Assembly: GCA_050289625.1 (NCBI GenBank)
Contig: JBNKGC010000005.1
Location: 5,819-69,818, forward strand
DNA from: NIC37A-2 sp050289625
GTDB taxonomy: Bacteria; Myxococcota_A; Polyangia; Polyangiales; Polyangiaceae
Direction of reading: 5' to 3'
DNA length: 64,000 nucleotides
Under the pieces are notes generated by a model, which was given only the letters and a program-made list of their open reading frames with translations, was not told the DNA's origin and ran no database searches. Both the position numbers and the translations under genes were made by a program. Each line of letters begins with the position of its first letter. Positions within the stretch are counted from its first letter, which is position 1. Positions 9,385-17,654 of this stretch are shown here, piece by piece.

Positions 9385-9897
9385 ATGACCGGCATCGACG
9401 AAGCCATTCTGAAGAACTTCGAGAAGCAGCACCCGGCGGGGCTCACGTCGGTGGAGATTCTGGATTTCTTCGCTTCCCACGGACTTTCCCTGAGCGAGGC
9501 CACGCTTCGGAAGTACGTCCAGCTCGGTCTCCTTCCGCGCAGCGTTCGCGTGGGGACCAAGGGCAAGCACCGGGGGTCGAAGGGGCTCTATCCCGTTCGG
9601 GTGATTCGGCAGATCTCCGAGATCAAGCGGATGATGGCCGCGCACTACACCATCGAGCAGATTCAGACCGAGTTCCTCTTCATGAGGAGTGAGCTCGAGC
9701 AACTCGAACAAACCCTCGGAAGCGTCTTCCAGAAGCTCGAAGATGCGATCGGGAGGCGCAAGCAGGAAGCCACCGCTCGGATCGTCGCTCGAGAAGTCGG
9801 TGAGGCCCGCTTGCTGAGCAAGGACTTGTTGTCGCGCCTGCGCGCGATCGAGACGCGCGTGACTTCACGGACTCGCGTCGAGCAGGCGACCGGATGA
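9385..9897 (+). CDS. MerR-like transcriptional regulator
   Basis: The 170-residue protein has an N-terminal winged-helix region (about 15-85) with the MerR-like pattern SEATLRKYVQLGLLPRS followed by a basic wing (GTKGKHRGSKGLYP). A long helical, coiled-coil-like C-terminal part (about 90-160) is likely to mediate dimerisation. No effector-binding domain or Cys metal site is present, so it belongs to the short MerR-like regulators seen in myxobacteria. It lies 146 nt upstream of the sigma region-4 protein on the same strand and the two may be co-transcribed. Its target is unknown. Confidence 0.75.
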   Translation: MTGIDEAILKNFEKQHPAGLTSVEILDFFASHGLSLSEATLRKYVQLGLLPRSVRVGTKGKHRGSKGLYPVRVIRQISEIKRMMAAHYTIEQIQTEFLFMRSELEQLEQTLGSVFQKLEDAIGRRKQEATARIVAREVGEARLLSKDLLSRLRAIETRVTSRTRVEQATG

Positions 9898-10043
9898 AGA
9901 GCTAGAGATTTCTGGCGGCGAGGAGCCGCAAACCGCGGGCAGCGGAAGGGGCCGAGGACGTGCGTGTGGTCGGGACGACCCACGGCGGCGGGGATCGTGC
10001 GGCCGTTGGATGGATGTTGGCGAGAGTCGGAGGCAGAAAAGAC

Positions 10044-10724
10044 ATGGATGCGAAGGCGGTAACCTTGAAGAAGACGACGGCGGCTGTGGGTGCTACGGCG
10101 CTGCAAGCCGAGCCCATCACGCGGGAGCAACGCCGGTCTCGACGCAAGCGCGAGGTTCGCGCGCGGACCATCAGCGTGAAGCGGATGACGAAGCGAGAGC
10201 TGGAAATCGGCCGCCTCCTCTATCCCGAGACGGATTACTGGAAGCCGAGGACTCGCGCCGAATGTGCGGATGGTCCGCGGCCGTGTCCCTACGTTTCCTG
10301 CAAGCATCACCTGTACATCGACGTGTCACCGCGCACGGGGGCGATCAAGCTGAACTTCCCCGATCTCGAGGTTTGGGAACTTTCCGAGTCTTGCGCGCTC
10401 GACATCGCTGACCGCGGAGGAACCACCCTCGAGGACGTCGGCGCGATCATGAACCTCACCCGCGAGCGCATTCGCCAGGTGGAGGTGAAGGCTCTCGCGA
10501 AGCTCGAGGCATTGCAGGACATGGAACAGCTCCGCGACTACGTCGATGAAGGGCCTGTCGGAAAGCGGCGCTTGCCCCAGCTTTCGGACAGCGAGAAGAG
10601 CCCGAAGATGCGGGCGGCGAAGCTCGTCCCGGTACCCCCTCCCGTCGAGGAGGAAACCGAGTTTTCCGAAGAGGACGACGGTGACGCCGACCGGTCTCTC
10701 GACCTCGAGTTGCTCGACATCTGA
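10044..10724 (+). CDS. sigma-70 region 4-like DNA-binding protein, without region 2
   Basis: The ATG at 10044 is preceded by GGAGG at 10 nt, which makes it a better start than the upstream in-frame codons. The 226-residue protein has a basic N-terminus, a Cys/His-containing middle part (AECADGPRPCPYVSCKHH, about residues 74-91) and a helix-turn-helix at about 130-175 whose sequence (TLEDVGAIMNLTRERIRQVE) is that of region 4.2 of primary sigma factors. Regions 1-3 are missing, so it should not function as a complete sigma factor. An acidic tail follows. It may bind -35-like sites or act as an activator or anti-activator, which is inference. A hairpin terminator lies downstream. Confidence 0.75.
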   Translation: MDAKAVTLKKTTAAVGATALQAEPITREQRRSRRKREVRARTISVKRMTKRELEIGRLLYPETDYWKPRTRAECADGPRPCPYVSCKHHLYIDVSPRTGAIKLNFPDLEVWELSESCALDIADRGGTTLEDVGAIMNLTRERIRQVEVKALAKLEALQDMEQLRDYVDEGPVGKRRLPQLSDSEKSPKMRAAKLVPVPPPVEEETEFSEEDDGDADRSLDLELLDI

Positions 10725-10769
10725 TCCCACCCACCTCGGGTGGTCGACCGCCGATTCACCCTGCCTCCT

Positions 10770-10804
10770 GCGGCGCGCCGGTTCCTGCGCGCCGCTTTCG
10801 TTTT
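10770..10804 (+). terminator. hairpin terminator after the sigma region-4 gene
   Basis: A 9-bp GC stem (GCGGCGCGC / GCGCGCCGC) with an 8-nt loop is followed by TTTCGTTTT. It sits between the convergent genes ending at 10724 and 10819. Confidence 0.7.
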
Positions 10805-10818
10805 GTCGGAAGGAGCTC

Positions 10819-11352
10819 TCACCAGCGATTGCAGGTGCGCGACGCGAGGACGGGAGCCACGAGGGAGTCGCAACGTACCCGCACGGAGGCGAGGTAGCGC
10901 TCGACGGGTTTCCGGGCACCGTCGAAGGCTTGCCGAGATCCTCCCGCCTCGATCACGAAGATCCGATCCTGGGCGGTGAAGACGGTGACCCAGTACTCGT
11001 AGGGCTGTCCCTGTTCGTCCCGACCAAACCTGAGCCGGTGTCCTGGAGTTCCGTCGACCGACGTAACGGCGGCTTCGGACAAGAGCGAGTAGCCTTCCAC
11101 CGTGCGCAGACGCGAGGCGATGGCGTCCTTCCAGAATTCGACGTCGTTGCGGTCCTTCGAATCGATGGCCTTGGCCGCGATGACGACACCGCTCACGCTG
11201 GTGGCTCGGTAGTCGAAGGCGGGCTTTTGATCTTCCAGCTCGACGAATCCGTCCGGCGTCTCGATGTCGAAGGGGCGGCCACATGCGGATGTGGCGAGGG
11301 CGAAAGCGACGAGCAGACAGAATGGAGCGAGGTGGGCTTTCAGTGCGATCAT
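10819..11352 (-). CDS. small lipoprotein of unknown function
   Basis: The ATG at 11352 follows a GGAGGA box and starts a 177-residue protein with a type II signal peptide; the lipobox is ATSAC with Cys24. The mature part looks like a single compact alpha/beta domain with FVIEAGGS and YEYWVTVF strands, similar in layout to small periplasmic lipoproteins that face oxidative or secretion tasks, but I do not recognise a family. It lies 54 nt behind the DUF4349 gene on the same strand, so the two are probably one operon. Confidence 0.7.
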   Translation of the reverse strand: MIALKAHLAPFCLLVAFALATSACGRPFDIETPDGFVELEDQKPAFDYRATSVSGVVIAAKAIDSKDRNDVEFWKDAIASRLRTVEGYSLLSEAAVTSVDGTPGHRLRFGRDEQGQPYEYWVTVFTAQDRIFVIEAGGSRQAFDGARKPVERYLASVRVRCDSLVAPVLASRTCNRW

Positions 11353-11406
11353 GGAAATTCGTCCTCCGGCGGGAACCACTGGGCAGTGGGCGAGGGCCAA
11401 AACGGG

Positions 11407-12270
11407 TCAGTGGAACGAGGCGTCCGGTGCGGTGGCCGTGTCGCCCGCGTCGTGTAGATCGAGCAGCGCGGGCAAACCGAGCTCGTTCAACCAAGGGAAG
11501 GGGAGCCGCCACTTTCCATGCTGGACGCTGGCGGCGGCTCGTGGCTCGAAACGCGCGGTGATCGCCGAGAACCGGATCCGGTCCTGAAGGTGATCGAGAG
11601 TGCCTGTGAGACGTTCGACCTCCAGGGTGATCCGCTGGAGCTCCTTTTCGATCTGCAGAGCGTCTTCGACCTTGTGCGCTCGCTCCAGAAGATGTTCGAG
11701 CCGCTCCCGCATCGCGCGGGCGTTCGACAGTCGAACGGAGAGATCGCGGACTTGATCGGTGACGTCTTCCGTCGAGACGGCCTGATGGATCAGCTGTCCA
11801 ACTCCTTCGAGCGCGGAGAGCGCCTCCTGAAAACGTGGCGCTGGTACGCGGATCGTGATGGTCGTGTCGTCGCGCTGCTCGAGATGTCCTCCGAGCTCGA
11901 CTGCGATGCGTTGGACGTCATCGATCGCCTCCTCGATTTGGTAGGAAGCCAGGTGAAGCTCAGCTCGATAAATCAGAAGGGGGCCGCCGGAGTTTTCCTC
12001 CACGGCAGCCTCGGGGGCCGACTTGGCTTGCCTCGCAGGGGGGGCGGCCGGGACGCCGGCAGTCGAGGCTCGGGGCTCGGACTGCATTGCGTCACTGGGA
12101 GTCGCGTCTGCCGCTGCGAACACGGATTCCGCTGGGGGTTCAGCAGCGGAACCGCCCATTGCGCAGCCGGCGGTTCCCAAAAGAACCCAGAGGAGGAAGA
12201 CGAGCAGGTTTCTCGACGAGAGGGTGCTCGCGATTGAACCGAGTGGCGTTGGTCGAATCATGGCGTTCAC
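11407..12270 (-). CDS. DUF4349 lipoprotein
   Basis: The 287-residue protein has a lipoprotein signal peptide (lipobox GTAGC, Cys36), an Ala/Pro-rich linker to about residue 95 and a DUF4349 domain: YRAELHLASYQIEEAID, then GGHLEQRDDTTITIRVPAPRF, then a long coiled coil (about 170-235). The family normally ends in a transmembrane helix. Here the C-terminus after about 240 has no clear membrane segment, so anchoring may be by the lipid alone. An ATG three codons in (12261) is an alternative start. The role of DUF4349 proteins is not established. Confidence 0.85.
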   Translation of the reverse strand: MNAMIRPTPLGSIASTLSSRNLLVFLLWVLLGTAGCAMGGSAAEPPAESVFAAADATPSDAMQSEPRASTAGVPAAPPARQAKSAPEAAVEENSGGPLLIYRAELHLASYQIEEAIDDVQRIAVELGGHLEQRDDTTITIRVPAPRFQEALSALEGVGQLIHQAVSTEDVTDQVRDLSVRLSNARAMRERLEHLLERAHKVEDALQIEKELQRITLEVERLTGTLDHLQDRIRFSAITARFEPRAAASVQHGKWRLPFPWLNELGLPALLDLHDAGDTATAPDASFH

Positions 12271-12614
12271 TCCTCCAACGCGGACCTCCCCGCGGGCTTA
12301 CACGGTGCCGCAGAAATTCGTCCATCCGCTTGCCGAGTGGTCCTCGTGCCGCCCGCTGGGACTGGTCGAGCCAGACGGGCAAAGAAATGGGTCGCTCGTC
12401 AGGCCCCGCTGTCCGAGCGACGTTGGGTGCCGGGGTGCTTCGTGACGCGCCGAGGCCCTGGCGAGCCCCCGGAGGCGTGCAGGGACCAGAAACGGGCGTC
12501 CAGAACGGAGCTTTCTTGGCTCTCACTGAGCGGGAGTCTCCTGCGGTAGCGTTCGCCCCGTCTCCTGATTACGTTGCGAAACGTGGGAACGACGACTCGC
12601 GCTCGGTGTCGGAC
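12271..12614. other. intergenic region between divergent DUF4349 and MutS-like genes
   Basis: The sequence stays open in the MutS-like frame but reads as Arg/Pro-rich non-coding translation. I see no RNA gene or clear promoter. It must hold the promoters of the two divergent genes. Confidence 0.4.
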
Positions 12615-14372
12615 ATGACGGTGCGCCCGGACATCCTTCACGCCGAGCCCACGCCGCGTCGAGACACGGCGGCTCTCCATCAGGCGCTCGTCTTCGCCTT
12701 CGCGAGCGGAGGAGGGGAAGACGCGATCATCGACGCCAGCCGACTCAACGTGCTCGCCCCGAGCGACTGGGAAGCCGACTGCTTCGCCGGAGACCTCTTT
12801 TTGAAGGAGCTCGTCGATTACGCCATGCGCGTGGCTGCGGGCGGGCAGGTCTACGAGATCGACCGCAAACACATGCGGGCTCTCCTCTCGGCGCCTCCGG
12901 CCGAGCGGCGGCACACGAATTTTCGCCAAGCGGTGCTTCAGGAGCTCGGTGAGCGACCGGAGCTCCGGGAGAGTCTGGAGGCGGTCTACGTCCAGCTCCG
13001 GCAGCTTCGGACGACACTCGCCGGAGCGGAGACGATGCGTAGCCGGGTTGCCGGGACACAGCGGCGCATCGACATCTTGCAGGCCGTGCGCCGTGCCATC
13101 GACACGCTGGCGAGCTCATTTCTCGGTGCGACCTCGGGTCTGAAGCGCCTTCGAAGCTTTGGCCTCGAGCTGACGGAGTCGACGGCGTACAAGCGACTGA
13201 CGCAGTTGCTCGACTTCGAAAACAGCCGAGCGACGCTCGATAGCCGTCTTCAGGTCGGCTACGACGGCACCCTCCGGCGCTTCGAGATCGTCCGCGTTTC
13301 CGAAGCGGAGCATTCGTCGTTCTCATCGAGCGGTTTCGGCCGCTTCGTGCGCCGCGTGATTTCCCTCCTCAAGGGCTACCGCTTTTCGGAAGACGACATC
13401 GTGGCGAGGCTCTTGGACGAGGTCTTCTCTCAGCTCGAGGAAGCTCTGTTCGTCCTTCTGCCGTTGATCTCGGAGCTCGAATTCTATCTCGCGGCGCTCG
13501 GGTTCCGCGATCTGGCCAAGCGGCACGGACTCGAGGTTTGTTTGCCGGAGTTTGCCGATGCAGACGCCGGAGAAGCCCAGAGTCAGGACGTCGGGCGCGA
13601 GCTCCGCCGACTCTTCAACCCGTGGCTCCTCGCCCAGCGGGGCGAAGCACCCGTGCCCACGGACATCGATCAGGTGCACGCGCGCTCGATCGTCATCGTG
13701 ACGGGACCGAATTCGGGGGGAAAGACGCGAGTGCTGCAAGCGCTCGCGGTTACCCAGCTGCTCGGGCAGTGCGGTTTTTACGTGCCGGCCGAGAGCGCGC
13801 GTCTCACCTGGACCAGCGGCATGTTCCTGTCCCTCCTCGAACACGTCAGTGCTGATCAGGAGGAAGGCCGGCTCGGTATGGAGCTGCTCCGGATTCGTCG
13901 GGTGTTCGAGACCTCGGCGGTAGGAGCCCTCATCATCCTCGACGAGCTGTGCTCGGGCACGAATCCGTCGGAGGGCGAGGAGATGTTCCAGCTAGTGCTG
14001 TCGCTGCTCGAGGAGCTTTCACCTCAGGTGTTCATCAGCACCCACTTCCTCGACTTCGCTCTGCGCTTGACCGAGCGCCAGGGCAAGGCGCCGCTCGAGT
14101 TCTTGCAGGTGGAGCTGGACGAGCGGGAGCTCCCCACCTACCAGTTCGTTGCGGGCGTGGCGAAGACCTCTCTGGCTCGAAAGACTGCGGCGCGTCTCGG
14201 AGTCACGCGAGAAGAGCTGCTTTCGTTGGTCGAACGCCAAAAGCGATCCCACGAACACCGAAGCGGAACCCCTTCGAGCGGGTCGGTCCCGGCTGGTCCC
14301 CGGGTGCGGAGCGATCAGTCCTCTTCGGACGGATCGGGTGGCGACGCGCCGATCTTGAGGCGGTCGCCGTGA
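12615..14372 (+). CDS. MutS-family ATPase lacking the mismatch-recognition domain
   Basis: The ATG at 12615 gives 585 residues. The last third carries the MutS ATPase: Walker A GPNSGGKT at 364-371, the MutS-type Q/ADQEEGRLG segment near 413-421, Walker B LIILDE at 439-444 followed by CSGTNPSEGEE, and the ISTHFLD switch. The first 340 residues are helical and would form the lever/clamp domains. The MutS I mismatch-recognition domain and its Phe-x-Glu motif are absent, as is a Smr nuclease domain. This places it with the MutS-related proteins outside mismatch repair, whose substrate is uncertain. A GTG at 12606 is an alternative start. The 3' end overlaps the convergent dinB gene by 58 nt. Confidence 0.85.
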   Translation: MTVRPDILHAEPTPRRDTAALHQALVFAFASGGGEDAIIDASRLNVLAPSDWEADCFAGDLFLKELVDYAMRVAAGGQVYEIDRKHMRALLSAPPAERRHTNFRQAVLQELGERPELRESLEAVYVQLRQLRTTLAGAETMRSRVAGTQRRIDILQAVRRAIDTLASSFLGATSGLKRLRSFGLELTESTAYKRLTQLLDFENSRATLDSRLQVGYDGTLRRFEIVRVSEAEHSSFSSSGFGRFVRRVISLLKGYRFSEDDIVARLLDEVFSQLEEALFVLLPLISELEFYLAALGFRDLAKRHGLEVCLPEFADADAGEAQSQDVGRELRRLFNPWLLAQRGEAPVPTDIDQVHARSIVIVTGPNSGGKTRVLQALAVTQLLGQCGFYVPAESARLTWTSGMFLSLLEHVSADQEEGRLGMELLRIRRVFETSAVGALIILDELCSGTNPSEGEEMFQLVLSLLEELSPQVFISTHFLDFALRLTERQGKAPLEFLQVELDERELPTYQFVAGVAKTSLARKTAARLGVTREELLSLVERQKRSHEHRSGTPSSGSVPAGPRVRSDQSSSDGSGGDAPILRRSP

Positions 14373-15595
14373 GTGATCTTTTTCGGTCCCTCGATTCCGC
14401 GCCTCACGGAGCCCTCGCCGAACCGTTCCTGAATGGCATCCATCGCGGTTCCAAGGGCTCGTGCTCGAGCCGTGCCGTCCGACGAGCGCGGTGACTCGAA
14501 TAGCTCGAGCTGTACGGTGTGGGACGCCTCGAGCGCTGACAGGGTAACCCCGAGGAGGCGAACGGGCTCCTCGATGCCAGCCCGTGCCCAAAGCTCCAGA
14601 GCGACACGACGGATCACCGCCCCGTCGTCCGTCGGCTCGTGGAGCGTTTCGCTGCGACTGAGTAGGGGATAGATGGGTTCGCCTTGCTCGGTGGTGCGCG
14701 ACTGTCGACGGCCGCGACGTCTCGAAAGCTTGATCCGCAGGGTGATCGTGCGACCGCGAAAGCCGGCGCGCCGGGCTCGCCGGGCGACCGCTTCCGCGTG
14801 AGCGGTGATGGACGAGGCGATCCGATCCGGATCGTCGACGTCGCTCTCGAAGGTTGCTTCTTCGCCGATGGACCTGGGAGCTCGCGAGCTTTCGACGGGC
14901 CGGTCGTCGATGCCACGAGCTCGCCGCGCGAGCTCCTCCGCTCGATCTCCCACGACGGCGCGGAGTCGGGCGGGGGTCGCTCGGGCGATATCCCCGATCA
15001 GGCGCAAGCCGTGCTGCACGAGGAGTTTTTCGGTCTGAGGTCCAATGCCCCACAGCTTGCGGACGGATAGCGGAGCCAAGAGCGCCTCGACTTCCTCCGA
15101 GTGGACCAACGAAAGTCCGTCGGGTTTGCAGAGGCCGCAGGCGAGTTTGGCAACGAGCTTGTTCGGACCGATCCCGACGGACACCACGAGCTCGGTTTCC
15201 TCGTAGACTCGGCGCTTGATGCGTTGGCCGATTTCCCAAGGATCTCCGAACAGCCCGAGGGAGCCGGTGATGTCGAGGAACGCCTCGTCCAGCGCCAGGG
15301 GTTCGATCTGGTCGGTGACTTCGGCGAAAACCCGCCGCACCTGGGCGCTCACGCGGGAGTACTTCTGCATGTCGCCTCCCACGAAGATCCCCTGGGGACA
15401 GAGCTCTCGGGCGCGAAAACCCGGCATCGCCGAACGAACGCCGAACTCGCGAGCCTCGTAGGAGGCTGCGGAGACCACGCCACGCGGCGAGTTGGCTCCG
15501 ACGATCACCGGTTTGCCGCGGAACTCCGGATGATCTCGCTGCTCCACCGACGCGTAGAACGCGTCCATGTCGGCGTGCAGGATCCAACGGGTCAC
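14315..15595 (-). CDS. dinB: DNA polymerase IV
   Basis: This Y-family translesion polymerase has all expected catalytic features. From the GTG at 15595, HADMDAFYASVE lies at 7-18 with the metal-binding Asp at 9, and the second carboxylate pair is in LALDEAFLDIT (Asp103/Glu104). Thumb and little-finger domains follow. A QLELF clamp-binding motif sits at 362-366, but 60 residues from the C-terminus rather than at the very end. Length 426 is somewhat above the usual 350-400. The start overlaps the stop of the dipeptidase gene by GTGA, so translation is coupled. No LexA-type box was recognised nearby. Confidence 0.95.
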   Translation of the reverse strand: MTRWILHADMDAFYASVEQRDHPEFRGKPVIVGANSPRGVVSAASYEAREFGVRSAMPGFRARELCPQGIFVGGDMQKYSRVSAQVRRVFAEVTDQIEPLALDEAFLDITGSLGLFGDPWEIGQRIKRRVYEETELVVSVGIGPNKLVAKLACGLCKPDGLSLVHSEEVEALLAPLSVRKLWGIGPQTEKLLVQHGLRLIGDIARATPARLRAVVGDRAEELARRARGIDDRPVESSRAPRSIGEEATFESDVDDPDRIASSITAHAEAVARRARRAGFRGRTITLRIKLSRRRGRRQSRTTEQGEPIYPLLSRSETLHEPTDDGAVIRRVALELWARAGIEEPVRLLGVTLSALEASHTVQLELFESPRSSDGTARARALGTAMDAIQERFGEGSVRRGIEGPKKITHGDRLKIGASPPDPSEED

Positions 15596-16701
15596 ACTCG
15601 AGGGGTACCAGAGCTCGGGTCGCCGCGCAGCGCCTCTACCACGCGGAGGAAATTGGCCCCGAGAATCTTCTGGATCGCCTCGGTGCGAAAACCCCGGCGC
15701 AGCATGATGTCCACGAGGCGTGGCAGCTCGAGGCAGGTGGGCATGTCGCGGGGCGTGAAGATGGCGCCGTCCCAATCGCTCCCCAGAGAGGCGTGGTCCT
15801 CGCCGATGACCCGCACCACGTGCTCGAGGTGGTCGACCACCGTTTCCGCTCGGCCAAAAAAAGCCGGATCGCCCAGGAACGGTGCGTGGTACATGATGCC
15901 GACCGTGCCTCCGCTGGCCGCGACGGCCCGAAGCTGTGCGTCGTCGATGTTGCGCCAGTGCTCGTGGACTCCACAGACACCCGTGTGAGTGACCAGGAGG
16001 GGGAGGGAGCGGTCGTGGACCGCGACCGCGTCCCAAAACCCTCGGCGCGAGACGTGCGCGAGATCCACCCCGATTCGAAGCTCGTTCAGGCGCTCGACGA
16101 ACTCACAACCAAAACGACTGAGCCCATCGTCGACGAGCCCGCGAGCCGGCGCGCTCGTGCGGCCAATGCGGGAGTTCGTGAGGTGCAGCAAAGTGATGCG
16201 CACGACCCAATCCGCGCACCGGGAAAGCTCGTCGAGCCCCGCGTCAAAGGCGTTACCACCTTGAATGCCGATGAAGGCGCCGTGCTTGCCCCGGCTTCGC
16301 GCAGCCCGATAGTCCGCTGCGCTCCGCACGACTGCATAGTGCTCCTCGGCGTCGGCGAACAGGTCCCGCAGCTGGCGCAAGCTCTCGGAGAACGCTTCGG
16401 GACGATCTTCTCGCGGGCGGGCCGGATTGGTCGTGATGATCCACGTGCCGCCGGTGACCCCCGCCTCGAGCAGGCGCGGAAAGTCCGCTTGACCGAAGAG
16501 AAGCGCCCGTGACAGCCCCGGTCCGTGACGACGACGGAGGTCGTAGCCCACGCTTCGATGGAAGCTGAACGACTCGATGTGGAGGTCAATGACGTCGGAG
16601 GCGAGGTAGAGCTCCGAAGCCTCTCGAGAAATCCCGAGGCCTTCGACTTGGGATTCGACCGAGGGGGGCGACCAGGGGCCGAGCGCAGTCACGACATGCA
16701 T
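15592..16701 (-). CDS. M19 (renal-type) membrane dipeptidase
   Basis: The protein belongs to peptidase family M19, zinc enzymes that cleave dipeptides. From the ATG at 16701 it has 369 residues. Family motifs in order are DVIDLHIESF (metal-binding His; the classical DxHxD appears as DLHIE), GIQGGNAF, LTLLHLTNSRIG, IGVDLAHVS, LVTHTGVCGVHEHWRN and ASLGSDWDG. It resembles the bacterial branch often annotated only as dipeptidase. The start could lie further upstream in an open frame, but that stretch is Arg/Pro-rich. It is the first gene of a coupled pair with dinB. Confidence 0.88.
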   Translation of the reverse strand: MHVVTALGPWSPPSVESQVEGLGISREASELYLASDVIDLHIESFSFHRSVGYDLRRRHGPGLSRALLFGQADFPRLLEAGVTGGTWIITTNPARPREDRPEAFSESLRQLRDLFADAEEHYAVVRSAADYRAARSRGKHGAFIGIQGGNAFDAGLDELSRCADWVVRITLLHLTNSRIGRTSAPARGLVDDGLSRFGCEFVERLNELRIGVDLAHVSRRGFWDAVAVHDRSLPLLVTHTGVCGVHEHWRNIDDAQLRAVAASGGTVGIMYHAPFLGDPAFFGRAETVVDHLEHVVRVIGEDHASLGSDWDGAIFTPRDMPTCLELPRLVDIMLRRGFRTEAIQKILGANFLRVVEALRGDPSSGTPRV

Positions 16702-16833
16702 GGCAACACCGACCGCGACGAGAGGAAAGCAAAACGGCAGGGCGGCGCTCCGGCTTCGCCGGCGGTACTTCGCCGACGGAAAGACGCTCCGACTCTCCCG
16801 GTCGAATGGGCCGCTGGAAGGCCGGCCCACGAG

Positions 16834-16859
16834 GGGCGGCCAGGTTCGGTTGGCCGCCC
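16834..16859. terminator. inverted repeat between the ribbon-helix-helix gene and the dipeptidase gene
   Basis: A perfect 9-bp stem (GGGCGGCCA / TGGCCGCCC) with an 8-nt loop lies 15 bases past the stop of the gene at 16874-17173. It has no T-run on the relevant strand, so its role as terminator is uncertain. Confidence 0.4.
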
Positions 16860-16873
16860 GCTTGCTCAGCCCC

Positions 16874-17173
16874 TCAGATCCCCTTCGGGACGCTGTCGAG
16901 ATTCACTTCGCCCAACGCGTAGCGGATGAGCGCGCTGCGATTCGCTTTCGTCATGCCGCGCGCTTTGAGCGCGTCGACCATGTCGTCGAGGCGGGCCAGG
17001 TCCTTCGTGTACATCGAGATGCAGATCACCTTGTAGTGAGTCGGCTTCTCGGCCTTTCGGCGGGGTGCATCGGCGTCGCCTTCCGAGGCCGGGTAGTAGC
17101 TCGACGACAGCATGTCGTTCGAGTTCAGCACCTTCGCGGTCGCCTGCTGGTAGTCCGTCTGATCGCTCATCAT
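16874..17173 (-). CDS. ribbon-helix-helix (CopG-like) regulator
   Basis: Two adjacent ATGs (17173 and 17170) follow a GAGGAGG box. The 99-residue protein has a polar N-terminal half and a C-terminal ribbon-helix-helix pattern: the strand KVICISMYTKDLARLD followed by helices ending in KANRSALIRYALGEV. Such proteins are small dimeric DNA binders. No toxin gene is adjacent, so an antitoxin role is not supported. A free-standing regulator is more likely. It is the only gene between two repeat-bearing or hairpin-bearing spacers. Confidence 0.75.
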   Translation of the reverse strand: MMSDQTDYQQATAKVLNSNDMLSSSYYPASEGDADAPRRKAEKPTHYKVICISMYTKDLARLDDMVDALKARGMTKANRSALIRYALGEVNLDSVPKGI

Positions 17174-17617
17174 GCCTCCTCGGGGCTGAGCCAACAGCGG
17201 CTCGCCTCCCGCGCAAGTGAGAACTCGGATGTCACGGGTGACCCGGCTGGGCCAAGTTTGTGGGCCGAGAGTCGCCGCTTCGACTCGAGCCGTTTCGCGG
17301 AAAACCCGAGGCAGCGACCTCGGTGCGCAGGAACAAAGCGAGGCCAAAGGCCGACACGCGGAAAACCGCCGGCGAGCAAGCCCCATTGCGAGCCGCCGGA
17401 TTTTTCTGGCGGACTGTGGGGTGAGCAACTGTCTTGACCCGGGGGGCAGGGCCGCCCCCCAAGTCACAACAGACCTCACAGCTCGGAACCAACCGAGGCA
17501 CGCGAAGGCGAAGCCCGCAGGGCGCAGCCTGAGGAGTGACGAGGCCGCCGCAGCACCGCCGCCGACCATGTGGGAGGCGCCGGAGCGCAGCGGGACCGTG
17601 GGGTGAGGAGCCCGAAT
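17174..17617. other. gene-free spacer carrying repeat elements
   Basis: These 444 bases hold no gene. They contain two copies of a G-rich intergenic repeat that also occurs at the right end of the window (entries at 17390 and 17554). The rest shows no structure I can name. Confidence 0.6.
17390..17461 (+). repeat. intergenic repeat, partial copy A
   Basis: It shares the exact 18-nt core GGCGGACTGTGGGGTGAG with the copy at 63901-64000 and ends in the same G-run/C-run palindrome (GGGGGGC...GGGCCGCCCCCC). The middle portion differs. Confidence 0.65.
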
Positions 17618-17654
17618 TCACTTCGGGCGACGAGGGGGGCGGGTCGGCCCCCCT
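17554..17654 (+). repeat. intergenic repeat, full copy B
   Basis: About 100 bases that align with the reverse complement of 63901-64000 almost end to end: GCCGCCGACCA, GTGGGAGGCGCCGGAG, GTGGGGTGAGGAG and CGACGAGGGGGGCGGG are shared blocks in the same order and spacing. The last part overlaps the 3' end of the response regulator gene (stop at 17618), so the repeat supplies that protein's final residues. Confidence 0.75.

Noticed and set aside
12087..12614. Upstream extension of the MutS-like frame by 176 codons
   Set aside because: It overlaps the start of the DUF4349 gene on the other strand and reads as Arg/Pro-rich, non-coding translation; the ATG at 12615 begins family-like sequence.
16874..17173. 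Ribbon-helix-helix protein as the antitoxin of a toxin-antitoxin pair
   Set aside because: No small toxin gene lies next to it on either side.
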